Below are positions 5,658 through 13,177 of a stretch of 19,041 nt of DNA, piece by piece. Positions within the stretch are counted from its first letter, which is position 1; each line of letters begins with the position of its first letter. The stretch is from NCBI GenBank assembly GCA_945952425.1, contig CAMFIX010000014.1, forward strand, positions 1 to 19,041, read 5' to 3'. The notes beneath the pieces are model-generated. The model had not been told where the DNA came from and did not search any database. It worked only from the letters and a program-made list of their open reading frames with translations. The DNA comes from an uncultured Pseudorhodobacter sp. (GTDB taxonomy: Bacteria > Pseudomonadota > Alphaproteobacteria > Rhodobacterales > Rhodobacteraceae). Position numbers and translations under genes: made by a program.

Positions 5658-7933
5658 GCGCAGACCCTCGCGGCAAGGTCGTAAAACGCGCGGGTGAAAC
5701 GTTCGGGCTGGCCGAGCGGATGCGCCGCGATCTGGGCGCGCAAGCCCTGGCGGAGGGCCAGCCTTCGCGCCGGGTCGGCGGCGAGCTCCACCGCCTTGGC
5801 GACATAATCGGCCACCGAAAACACCGCCAGATCCGCCAGCCCCGCATTCGCCAGGTTGGAATAGCTCAGCCTTTCGGGGAAGCCCGGGCCGACGAGGGAG
5901 ACAGTCGGCACGCCCATCCACAAGGCCTCACACGTGGTCGTCCCGCCGACATGGGGCAGGCTGTCCAGGGCGATGTCGATGGCGTTGTAATGGCGCATGT
6001 GATCGCCCCGCACGCCGATGAACTCCAGCCGGTCCGGATCGACGTCGCGGCGGGCAAAGGCGGCCTTCGCCCCGGCGACGAAGCTGGGCGCCGCGCCCTC
6101 GGGCCGCAGGAAGACGAAACGCGACCCCGGGACGGCGCGCAAGACGGCGGCCCAGGCGTCCAGGCAGGCGGGCGTGTATTTGTAAGGGTTGTTGGCGGTG
6201 CCGAAACTCAGCACGCCGCGGCGGGCTTCGGGCGTGCCCTCGGCGATCTCGTGCGGGGCGAACATGCGTGACAAGGCGACCCAGGTTTCGGGCATCTGGA
6301 AGGGCCGCTCGATCAACAGGCGGGGGTCTTCGGGCTGCAGCCAGGGGTCGGTCAGGATCAGGTCGATCTGCTCCAGCCCCGCGGAATGCGGATAGCCCAG
6401 CCAGCTGGCCCCCAGCCGCGCCGGGCGCCGTGCCATCACCTCCAGCTTGTTCATCGCGGTCGAGCCGCCCAGTTCGAAGAGGATATCCAGCCCGTCCGCC
6501 GCGATCCCCTCGGCCACCTGCGCATCGGGCTGGCGGGGCCAATGGCGGAAGCCGGTGACCTGCTCGGCCAGCAAGTGCTGCACCCGGTCGGGCGGGTTCT
6601 CGTTGAAGGAATAGCAGAAGACCTCGACCTTCTCGCGGTCGTACCCCTCAAGCAGGGGCAGCGCGAAATAGGTGATCGGATGGTGCCGCAGGTCCGAGGA
6701 CATGAAGCCCACCCGCAGCTTGCCCCCGCCGATCCGCGCGGGCGTCGCCAGGGGCAGGCCCGTCGAGACCCGCCGTCCCCAGTTGCGGTGCCAATCGACC
6801 AAGGCCAGCCGGTCCTCCATCGTCTGCACCTGGCCCAGTTCGTAATGCACGACCGAGTGATGCGCGGCGGGGCCCCATTGCCGCAAAAGCTGCGGCAGGG
6901 TGCCGGTCTTGGCCATGCGCTCTTCGTCCAGCACCCGCATCAGGATGGTGCGCAGCGTCCGCGCGGCCTCGGCCACGCGATGGGGGAAGCGCGCCATCAG
7001 GCGTTGTGCCTGCAGGTAAGAGGCCTCGATATGCGCGGCCTCGTCGCCATAGCGGCTGCGGCAGAGGCTTTCGACGTAACGCTCCAGCGCCTCGAAACTG
7101 TCGGGATGGGCGGTGGTGGCGCGGTCCAGCGCGGCATTCACGATCGGCCGGTCGCCGTCGCCCAGGATCACCGCCAGCTGCAGGTTGGCCTGCAGATGCC
7201 CGGGGTCGGTCTTTAGCAGCCCGTCCAGCCGCGCCAGGGCTTCGGAGACGCGGCCCAGACGGAAGGCCACGCGGGCCTGCAGCACGATCAGCTCGCGCTC
7301 GCCCGGCATCTGGGCGGTCAGCCGGGCCAGCAAAGCCTCGGCCTCTTCGGCGCGGTGCAGGCGCAGGAGGCACTGCACCAAAAGCCCCACGACGGCCGGA
7401 TTGCCCGGCGCGAGGACCAGCGCCTTCTGCAAGGTCTCGACCGCGGCCACGGCATCGCCTGCCGCCACCTGCTGCCGGGCCAAAAGCCGCGCCAGCTCCA
7501 CCGATTTCGGCGCGATCTTCAGAGCGCCGCGAAAGAAGAGGGCGGCGCGGGCGGGGTCTCCCAAAGCCTCGTGCACATTGCCGAGGTTCTGCCAGGCGGA
7601 CAAATCCCCCGGCGCGCGTTTGCGGGCGATCTCCAGCACCTCGGCGGCGGCTTTCAACCGGCCGGCGCGTTTCAGCAGAACCCCCATCAGGTTCAGGCTG
7701 GCGGGGTCTTTCTGGTTCTTGTCGGACCAGGGGCGATAGGCCTCGACCGCCTCGTCATGGCGGCCAAGTTCGGAGAGGACCAGGGCCTGCCCCCGCGCGA
7801 CCAGCTTCAACGAGGCGGCAAGCCGCCGCGCCTCGGCAAAGGCCAGGGCCGCGGCGGGCAGGTCGCGTGCCTCCCAGGCGGATTGGGCGGCGACAAGGGC
7901 CTGCTCGGCGGGGGTCAGACGAAGATCTTCCAT
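5654..7933 (-). CDS. TPR-containing GT41 (OGT/SPINDLY-like) glycosyltransferase
   Basis: A 759-aa protein with an N-terminal TPR-type helical array (about residues 10-260) and a C-terminal two-lobed GT41 domain (about 400-755). SSDLRHHPITYF (412-423) holds H418, at the place of the active-site histidine of OGT. WLGYPHSAGLEQIDLILTD (511-529) follows the family pattern. NNPYKYTP (581-588) holds K585, equivalent to the nucleotide-phosphate-binding lysine. HVGGTTTCEALWMGVPTVSL (661-680) is the donor-loop signature. No signal peptide or membrane segment is visible, so it is probably cytoplasmic. Known GT41 enzymes O- or N-glycosylate proteins with UDP-GlcNAc, UDP-glucose or GDP-fucose. The operon context suggests it may use the CDP-sugar made by the next five genes; this is inference. 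It starts directly after the anti-sigma stop (TGAATG). Confidence 0.9.
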   Translation of the reverse strand: MEDLRLTPAEQALVAAQSAWEARDLPAAALAFAEARRLAASLKLVARGQALVLSELGRHDEAVEAYRPWSDKNQKDPASLNLMGVLLKRAGRLKAAAEVLEIARKRAPGDLSAWQNLGNVHEALGDPARAALFFRGALKIAPKSVELARLLARQQVAAGDAVAAVETLQKALVLAPGNPAVVGLLVQCLLRLHRAEEAEALLARLTAQMPGERELIVLQARVAFRLGRVSEALARLDGLLKTDPGHLQANLQLAVILGDGDRPIVNAALDRATTAHPDSFEALERYVESLCRSRYGDEAAHIEASYLQAQRLMARFPHRVAEAARTLRTILMRVLDEERMAKTGTLPQLLRQWGPAAHHSVVHYELGQVQTMEDRLALVDWHRNWGRRVSTGLPLATPARIGGGKLRVGFMSSDLRHHPITYFALPLLEGYDREKVEVFCYSFNENPPDRVQHLLAEQVTGFRHWPRQPDAQVAEGIAADGLDILFELGGSTAMNKLEVMARRPARLGASWLGYPHSAGLEQIDLILTDPWLQPEDPRLLIERPFQMPETWVALSRMFAPHEIAEGTPEARRGVLSFGTANNPYKYTPACLDAWAAVLRAVPGSRFVFLRPEGAAPSFVAGAKAAFARRDVDPDRLEFIGVRGDHMRHYNAIDIALDSLPHVGGTTTCEALWMGVPTVSLVGPGFPERLSYSNLANAGLADLAVFSVADYVAKAVELAADPARRLALRQGLRAQIAAHPLGQPERFTRAFYDLAARVCA

Positions 7934-8707
7934 TCAGTTCAGCCGGTTGCGCAGACGCATGGCGCCGCTTGCGATATCGGAGGCAGGGCCCGCATTGTCG
8001 ACCAGCACATAGGCGGTGCGGCCTTTCTCGAACGTGGCCAGCGGGCGGCCATCCTCGACCGTGGTGCGCAGGCGGGGGTCGGGGCCCTCGCCCGCGGCCT
8101 GCGGCACGGCGACCAGCATGACCTGGCCGATGTCGGGCGTGTCCAGCACCATGGCAAGCCCTGGGTTGTCCGGCGTCGCCACGACCTGGGCATCGCGCAA
8201 GACCCAGCCCGGCGGCAGGGAGGGCACGGCGATGCCGAGCGCGCGGGTGATCTCGCGCACATCCTGCAAGCCGGTTTCGGGCGTGGCCGCCATGGCGAGC
8301 CGCAGCTTCATCGCATCCTGCGCCGCCAGCGCCGCGTCGATCAGCTCTTGCTGGCCGTCGGGGCGCGCCAGCCGCGGCAGGGTCGCCTGCATCCCCATCC
8401 CCAGCCCGAAAAGCGCCACCCCCGCCGCAAGGCTGCGCCACGGCAGCCGCTGCAGCAGGCCCCGCCGCGCAAGCCCGCGCTGCAGCCGGTCCGCCGCGGC
8501 AAGCGTCGCCTCTGGCGGCGGCGCCGCAAGAGCCCCCAGGGCCAGCCGCAAGGCCTCGGCCCGCTGCCATTCGCCCATGACCTCGGCCGCCCGCGCCGGA
8601 TGCGCGGCCAGATAGCCCGTCACCGCCAGCCGCTGCTCGGCATCGAGCTGGCCCTCGACGAAGGCCGCGATGTCCATCTCGGACGTTGCATCCCGCTCGT
8701 CAGTCAT
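7934..8707 (-). CDS. Membrane anti-sigma factor
   Basis: A 257-aa protein whose N-terminal part (DIAAFVEGQLDAEQR, residues 12-26, then a helical segment to about 60) resembles the sigma-binding domain of ECF anti-sigma factors without the zinc HxxxCxxC motif. One membrane helix is predicted at about 90-108, so residues after 110 should be periplasmic. The outer part contains PSLPPGWVLRDAQ and alternating strands as in the transmembrane anti-sigma family found in alphaproteobacteria. The ATG at 8707 overlaps the sigma gene by 8 nt (ATGACTGA), which is typical of a sigma/anti-sigma pair. An ATG at 8755 would overlap by 56 nt and is less likely. The signal sensed is unknown. Confidence 0.87.
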   Translation of the reverse strand: MTDERDATSEMDIAAFVEGQLDAEQRLAVTGYLAAHPARAAEVMGEWQRAEALRLALGALAAPPPEATLAAADRLQRGLARRGLLQRLPWRSLAAGVALFGLGMGMQATLPRLARPDGQQELIDAALAAQDAMKLRLAMAATPETGLQDVREITRALGIAVPSLPPGWVLRDAQVVATPDNPGLAMVLDTPDIGQVMLVAVPQAAGEGPDPRLRTTVEDGRPLATFEKGRTAYVLVDNAGPASDIASGAMRLRNRLN

Positions 8708-9227
8708 CGCGCCCTCCCACCACGCGCAAGCCCGGCGCGGGTTTCTCCGTTCCATTCTCGAACCGCCGCAGCGCGGCCCGCGCGCGGGCCACCCGGCTCA
8801 TCAGCGTGCCGACCGGCACATCCAGCACCGCCGCCGCCTCTGCCATGCCCAGACCCTCGACCGCCACCAGGTGCAGGGCCTCGCGCTGATCCTCGGGCAA
8901 GGCGAGGAAGGCCCCGCGCAGCTGCGCCAGCCTTGCCGCATGTTCGCCCTGCGGCAGGGCAAAGCCCGGGTTGACCTCGACCCAGGCCTGTTCGCGGGCG
9001 GCGCTGGCCAGCCGGCTGCGGCGCTGGTCGATGAAATGGTTGTGCAGGATCGACATGAGCCAGACCCGCGGATCGCCCCCCTCGCGGAACGAGGCGCGCC
9101 GTTCGAAGGCGCGCAAAAGGGCGCCCTGCACCAGGTCTTCGGCATCCTGGTCCGAGCGGATCAGGATGCGCGCATACCGGCGCAGGGCGTCGAGGTGTGA
9201 GCGGATATCGAAGGGACTGTGGCTCAT
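8700..9227 (-). CDS. ECF-type RNA polymerase sigma factor
   Basis: A 175-aa group IV sigma factor. Region 2 includes DAEDLVQGALLRAF (28-41) and the helix WLMSILHNHFIDQRR (56-70). Region 4 runs from LPEDQREAL (110-118) through the recognition helix at VPVGTLMSRVARARAALR (137-154). There is no extra C-terminal domain. It is followed by its anti-sigma gene. The ATG at 9227 lies 6 nt below the -10 hexamer of the promoter at 9234-9262, so the transcript may be leaderless, and no Shine-Dalgarno sequence is visible. The same promoter pattern in front of the neighbouring oxygenase gene suggests both belong to its regulon. Confidence 0.95.
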   Translation of the reverse strand: MSHSPFDIRSHLDALRRYARILIRSDQDAEDLVQGALLRAFERRASFREGGDPRVWLMSILHNHFIDQRRSRLASAAREQAWVEVNPGFALPQGEHAARLAQLRGAFLALPEDQREALHLVAVEGLGMAEAAAVLDVPVGTLMSRVARARAALRRFENGTEKPAPGLRVVGGRDD

Positions 9228-9233
9228 GTCAGG

Positions 9234-9262
9234 TATACGTCGCCCCCAACCTGTCTCATCCC
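9234..9262 (-). promoter_or_regulatory. Probable autoregulated ECF promoter of the sigma operon
   Basis: On the minus strand GGGATGA (9262-9256), a 16-bp spacer and CGTATA (9239-9234) precede the sigma gene. CGTA-type -10 elements are common for ECF sigma factors. An identical -35, the same spacing and a nearly identical -10 occur before the oxygenase gene at 10436-10464. Confidence 0.72.
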
Positions 9263-9269
9263 GGTTAAT

Positions 9270-10406
9270 TCATCCCGCACGATAGCGTGATCCGCTGGCC
9301 CCCACGAGCCCCGCATTCTCTTCGCGCAGTTTCGCGGCGCTTTCGTCGTAAAGGAAGGGCAGGAAGGCATAGCGCCGCCCCCGCGTGACCCGGCTGACCT
9401 GATGCAGAAGCGAGCAGGAGAAGACCACCGCGCCCCCCGCCGGGGCCTTAAAGCCGCGCGGCCCGTATTCGGGAAAGCTGACCTCGCCGCCGTCGAAATC
9501 GTCGTTCAGGTTGATCGAGACGGCAAAGCGGCGGTGGGCGGTGCCCGCGGTGGTGTTGTCGCGGTGGGCGGCGAAATGGCCGCCCTCCTCGGCGGCATAG
9601 CAGGCGACGATATAGCGTTCCATCCGCGTGACCTGGAACTGGTGGACCTTGGCGATCTCGGGGACGATGCGGCGCTGGATGCGGGCCTGCAGGGTCGAGA
9701 TCAGGGCGCGGTCGGTGATGTCATAGTCCTTGCGGCGCTTGTGGCTGGGGTCGGTGGCGCCGACCGTGCGCCCGCCCTCTTCGCGCATGAAGCCGCTTTC
9801 GACCCCGCCATGGGTTTCATAGAGGTCGATCAGGCCGCGGCACAGCTCGGGTTCGAAGACGCGGGGCAGGTAAAGCACCGGCGCCTGCAGCTCGATCCCG
9901 GCGAAACGGGCGGGCGGGGGCAGGCCCTCGACCAATTGCATGACCTCTTGCGCATCGCTGCCATCGGCGCGGAAGGGCACCTGGGCGATGACGCGCAAGG
10001 TCGGGTCCATCACCAGCCAGAAGCGGTAGAACTCCAGCGCGCCGCTGCCGGGCTGGGCGTCCTGCGCCACGACGCCATAGGTCTTGGCGACGCGCAGGTC
10101 GAAGTCCCAGAAGATGCGCAGGCCCGGAATGCGGTTGGCCAGCCTGCGCTCCGTCTCGTCGGCGGGGTCGTTGGAGACGACGAAAAGGGCGGCATGGTCG
10201 TCGTCGAACAGGTCGTCGCGGGTCAGCGCCGTGGCGACGGCCGATTGCGTCCGCGGATCGGCGGCGCTGCCGGCAAAGCACAGCACCGTGTAACGCCCCG
10301 CCGCAGCGTGGAAATGATAGGCCGCGTTCGAGGGCGAGCGGGCGATGAAAGCGGGGGCCGGGTCGCCCGCCCTTGGCGCCGCCAGCCGGTTCGTCGTCGT
10401 CGTCAT
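9270..10406 (-). CDS. Peroxiredoxin-like / 2OG-Fe(II) oxygenase fusion protein
   Basis: A 378-aa two-domain protein. Residues 8-160 have an AhpC/TSA thioredoxin-like layout (GDPAPAF, RYTVLCFAGSA, FWDFDLRVAKTYGV) but no cysteine where the peroxidatic one is expected; the nearest is C43 within a strand. Residues about 175-355 form a prolyl-4-hydroxylase-like oxygenase with the iron ligands H281, D283 and H335, and R344 or R345 for 2-oxoglutarate. This domain uses O2 and 2-oxoglutarate to hydroxylate a substrate, perhaps a protein side chain. The gene has a strong GGGAGG ribosome-binding site 5 nt before the ATG and its own ECF-like promoter. It ends 42 nt before the sigma gene, which lies downstream on the same strand. 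Substrate unknown. Confidence 0.88.
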   Translation of the reverse strand: MTTTTNRLAAPRAGDPAPAFIARSPSNAAYHFHAAAGRYTVLCFAGSAADPRTQSAVATALTRDDLFDDDHAALFVVSNDPADETERRLANRIPGLRIFWDFDLRVAKTYGVVAQDAQPGSGALEFYRFWLVMDPTLRVIAQVPFRADGSDAQEVMQLVEGLPPPARFAGIELQAPVLYLPRVFEPELCRGLIDLYETHGGVESGFMREEGGRTVGATDPSHKRRKDYDITDRALISTLQARIQRRIVPEIAKVHQFQVTRMERYIVACYAAEEGGHFAAHRDNTTAGTAHRRFAVSINLNDDFDGGEVSFPEYGPRGFKAPAGGAVVFSCSLLHQVSRVTRGRRYAFLPFLYDESAAKLREENAGLVGASGSRYRAG

Positions 10407-10435
10407 GCCTGCCTCCCTTGGCCGTTTTGCAAGGG

Positions 10436-10464
10436 TTTACGGGGCAGGCATCGGGTTTCATCCC
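10436..10464 (-). promoter_or_regulatory. Probable ECF promoter of the oxygenase gene
   Basis: GGGATGA (10464-10458), a 16-bp spacer and CGTAAA (10441-10436) on the minus strand. This would give a leader of about 23 nt containing the GGGAGG ribosome-binding site at 10417-10412. The -35 element overlaps the final glycine and stop codons of the upstream glycosyltransferase gene. Confidence 0.7.
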
Positions 10465-11945
10465 TTCTCGGGTAGGTGGAAATAGGCGGCGAAGGCGTAG
10501 GGGCGCGAAAGCGGCCAGTAAAGCCCCTGGCGGTTGAGGGCAAAGCGCCGCTCGACCAGGCCGCGGGCGGCGGCGGCCGTCGTGCAATCGGTCTGGCGCG
10601 AAAGGTCGTCGCCGGGGCCGAGCGGGCAGATCACCACGCCGCCCTCGGCCTGCCACCTTTCGCGGGGCGGGTAGTAATCGGGCAGCGCGCCGGGCCAGGC
10701 AGGCAGCGCCTCGATCCGCCCTTGGGCGAAATACCCCATCCGCGCCGCATCGTTGCCCGCCGCGGCCCAGGCGAGCACCTCACCCGGCGCCAGCGCCTGG
10801 AACTCGGCCTCGATGCGCCGCGCGGCCTCGGCCTCGGGGTAATACAGCGCCGAAGACCCCTGCCGCGCCGCCAGCACCGCCGTCAAAAGCCCCAAGGCGA
10901 TCATCCCGGGCCAGATATAGCGGAAGGCCGACAGCAGGCGGGCGGAGGCAGGCTCCAGCCCCGGCCCGGCATTCCTCAGCCACAACAGCGAGAAGGCAAA
11001 GCCGATCGGAATCCCCCAGGGCTCGGACAGCGCGGCGAAGCCGGTGATCCCTGCCACCAGCGACAGAAGATAGGGCCCGAAGGCCATGTGCCAGAGGATA
11101 TCCCCCGCCCCCTGCCAACGCAGGCTCTGCCCCACCCGCCGCCACAGGGGCCCCTTGTGGAACAGCCAAAGCGCCAGCGGCCAGGGGATGATCCAGTAAT
11201 AGACCGGCAGGGTCGCGAAGGCCGCCAGGTGAAAGAGGTCCAGCCCCTGGCCCTGTTCGTCGACGTAAAGCAGGGTCTCGAAATGGTGGCGGGCCTGCCA
11301 GGCGACATGGGGAGACATGACCAGAACGAAGGTCGCAAGCCCGACCCAGGGGGCGGCCTCGCGAAAGCAGCGCCGGTTGGCGGGCATCACGGCGGCGATG
11401 AACTGCGCGGTCAGAAGCAGCGCCGCGTAATATTTCGACAGGACAGCGACCGCGCCCAAGACCCCCCACAGCGCGCCGTAAAGCGTCCGCTGCCGGGCAA
11501 CCGGGTGCTGCAAGGCGATGACAAAGGCCCAGGCCGTCCAGGGCCAGGTCGCGAGGCAAATCGCGTTCATGTTCAGCTTGTCGGGCAGGGTGAGGTAGGG
11601 GAAGGCCAGGGCCTCCAGCGCGACAGCGGCCAGCACCACCGTCTTCGGCAGCCCCAGCGCCCGGCCGAGCGCATAGATGCCGTAAAACCCCACCGCCAGC
11701 ACCACCGCCGCCAGCCCGTAGAAAGCCGCCACCGTCCGCGGCGCGACCAGAAACCACAGATGCGCGAGCCATGGCAGCACCTGCGGATGCTTGTCCGACC
11801 CCATCAGCCAATGCTGCGCCCAGGCCCAGACCTCGACCATGTCGCCATAGCTGTCCAGGTAAGGCTTGGCGATCAGGATCGCGCCATACCAGGCCAGAAC
11901 CTGCAAGGGAATGAACCAGAGCGTGGCGAAGGGCTTGGACGGCAC
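10458..11945 (-). CDS. GT39/ArnT-like membrane glycosyltransferase
   Basis: A 495-aa polytopic membrane protein with about ten hydrophobic helices over the first 370 residues and a C-terminal soluble part of about 120 residues. After the first helix comes YLDSYGDMVEVW (29-40), whose acidic residues D31 and E38 fit the first periplasmic loop of the PMT/ArnT family; DKHPQVLPWLAHLWF follows at 51-65. Family members transfer a sugar from polyprenyl phosphate to a lipid, glycan or protein on the outer face of the membrane. The donor could come from the gtrB-ydjC-gtrA module nearby. The GTG at 11945 was chosen because it begins just before the first helix and has GGAG upstream; other non-ATG starts are possible. 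It diverges from the amidotransferase gene. Confidence 0.82.
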   Translation of the reverse strand: MPSKPFATLWFIPLQVLAWYGAILIAKPYLDSYGDMVEVWAWAQHWLMGSDKHPQVLPWLAHLWFLVAPRTVAAFYGLAAVVLAVGFYGIYALGRALGLPKTVVLAAVALEALAFPYLTLPDKLNMNAICLATWPWTAWAFVIALQHPVARQRTLYGALWGVLGAVAVLSKYYAALLLTAQFIAAVMPANRRCFREAAPWVGLATFVLVMSPHVAWQARHHFETLLYVDEQGQGLDLFHLAAFATLPVYYWIIPWPLALWLFHKGPLWRRVGQSLRWQGAGDILWHMAFGPYLLSLVAGITGFAALSEPWGIPIGFAFSLLWLRNAGPGLEPASARLLSAFRYIWPGMIALGLLTAVLAARQGSSALYYPEAEAARRIEAEFQALAPGEVLAWAAAGNDAARMGYFAQGRIEALPAWPGALPDYYPPRERWQAEGGVVICPLGPGDDLSRQTDCTTAAAARGLVERRFALNRQGLYWPLSRPYAFAAYFHLPEKG

Positions 11946-12052
11946 GGGCAGGCTCCGGGCAGGGCAGGGGGCGCCAAGAGACCACGTTTCGCGGCCTGCC
12001 GCAACCTTGGGCGCCAGCGCCCCGCCTGCGAACAACCTTCCTGGGAAACAAA

Positions 12053-12080
12053 TTGACTTGATCGGAAAGGGCGCGATGAT
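12053..12080 (+). promoter_or_regulatory. Putative sigma-70-type promoter of the amidotransferase gene
   Basis: TTGACT (12053-12058), a 16-bp spacer and GATGAT (12075-12080). The ATG at 12087 is 7 nt beyond the -10, so the message may have little or no leader, which fits the lack of a Shine-Dalgarno sequence. The 141-bp divergent gap 11946-12086 shows no convincing promoter in the other direction. Confidence 0.5.
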
Positions 12081-12086
12081 GGGCCC

Positions 12087-12797
12087 ATGCGCATCCTCGT
12101 CTTTCAACACCTTGCCGTCGAACACCCCGGCATTTTTCGCGACATCTGGCGCGCGGGCGGCCATCAGGTGCAGATCGTCGCCCTGGACGAGGGCGCCCCC
12201 ATCCCCGCGCTGGAGGGGTTCGACCTGCTGGCCGTCATGGGCGGGCCGATGGATGTCTGGCAGACCGACCGGCATCCCTGGCTTTTGGCCGAGATGGCGG
12301 CGATCCGCACCTGGGTCCGCGATCTGAACCGGCCCTACCTGGGCATCTGCCTGGGCCACCAGCTTTTGGCCGAGGCGCTTGGCGGCAAGGTCGGGCGCAT
12401 GGCCCGGCCCGAGGTCGGCGTGACCGAAACCGTTCTGACGCCCGAGGGCCGCGCCGACGGGCTGTTCGCCGGGCTCGGTCCGGCGTTGCAGGCCTTTCAA
12501 TGGCATGGCGCCGAGGTGCAGGCCCTGCCACCGGGCGCCACGATCCTGGCCGCCAACGCGGCCTGCCCCGTCCAGGCGCTGCGGGTCGGCCGCCGGGCCT
12601 GGGGCATCCAGTTCCATGTCGAGATGACCGCCACGACGGTTGCCGAATGGGCCGCCGTGCCGGAATATGCGGCCAGCCTGCGGGCGGCGATGGGCGCCAC
12701 CCGCGCGGCGGGCCTCGGGGCCGAGCTGGCGCCCCAACTGCCCGCGTTCAACGCGCTCGCCCGGCAGATCGACGCCAATCTCTGGGCCGTGGTCTAG
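12087..12797 (+). CDS. Class I glutamine amidotransferase (GMP synthase-like)
   Basis: A 236-aa stand-alone GATase1 protein. It has the oxyanion strand MGGPMDVW (51-58), the nucleophile elbow GICLGHQ (86-92) with C88, and the FHVEM motif (176-180) giving H177 and E179, so the Cys-His-Glu triad is complete. Proteins of this group release ammonia from glutamine or cleave gamma-glutamyl compounds; no partner synthase is present. It is the only plus-strand gene between two minus-strand glycan gene groups, so a link to them is uncertain. Its TAG stop overlaps the convergent gtrA stop in the palindrome CTAG. Confidence 0.9.
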   Translation: MRILVFQHLAVEHPGIFRDIWRAGGHQVQIVALDEGAPIPALEGFDLLAVMGGPMDVWQTDRHPWLLAEMAAIRTWVRDLNRPYLGICLGHQLLAEALGGKVGRMARPEVGVTETVLTPEGRADGLFAGLGPALQAFQWHGAEVQALPPGATILAANAACPVQALRVGRRAWGIQFHVEMTATTVAEWAAVPEYAASLRAAMGATRAAGLGAELAPQLPAFNALARQIDANLWAVV

Positions 12798-13177
12798 CGG
12801 CGGAAGACCCAGAAGCGGAACCCCAGGTAGGACCAGGCCATGGCCAGGACCGAGCTCGCCGTCATCGCCGCCAATAGCGGCATCGGCCGCAGCCAGAGGA
12901 TCAGCGCGAAACTGCCATAGTTGATCGCGGCCGCGGCCCAGGCCACCCCGGCGAAGGCCGCGAACTCGGCCCAGGAGCCGCGGTCGCGGCGCCCGAAGGT
13001 CAGCCGCCGCTGCAGCCGCCAGCTGACCACCATGGCCAAGGCGATCGACAGCGCCCGGCAGGCCAGCGGCGGCAGCGGGGTCAGCCGCGACAGCGCCTCC
13101 AGCCCCGCTGCATCGGCCAGGAAGGCCAGCCCGCCCGAGACGAGGAACCCCAGGGCGTGACGCAGGCGGCTACCCAT
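12794..13177 (-). CDS. GtrA family membrane protein
   Basis: A 127-aa protein with four hydrophobic helices (about 8-28, 36-52, 70-90 and 97-118) and the GtrA-like ending YLGFRFWVFRR. GtrA proteins are thought to flip polyprenyl-phosphate-linked sugars across the inner membrane. The ATG at 13177 overlaps the upstream deacetylase gene by 8 nt (ATGGGTAG). Longer starts up to 13333 would run through that gene in another frame and give residues unlike the family. With the GT2 gene two positions upstream it makes a gtrB/gtrA pair. Confidence 0.87.
   Translation of the reverse strand: MGSRLRHALGFLVSGGLAFLADAAGLEALSRLTPLPPLACRALSIALAMVVSWRLQRRLTFGRRDRGSWAEFAAFAGVAWAAAAINYGSFALILWLRPMPLLAAMTASSVLAMAWSYLGFRFWVFRR

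Noticed and set aside
9270..9276. Extra GGGATGA as a second -35 for the sigma gene
   Set aside because: The hexamer 16 bp downstream is CAGGTT, with no resemblance to CGTATA.
11186..11192. GGGATGA within the GT39 gene, plus strand
   Set aside because: No CGTA-like -10 at 16 bp and no plus-strand gene downstream.
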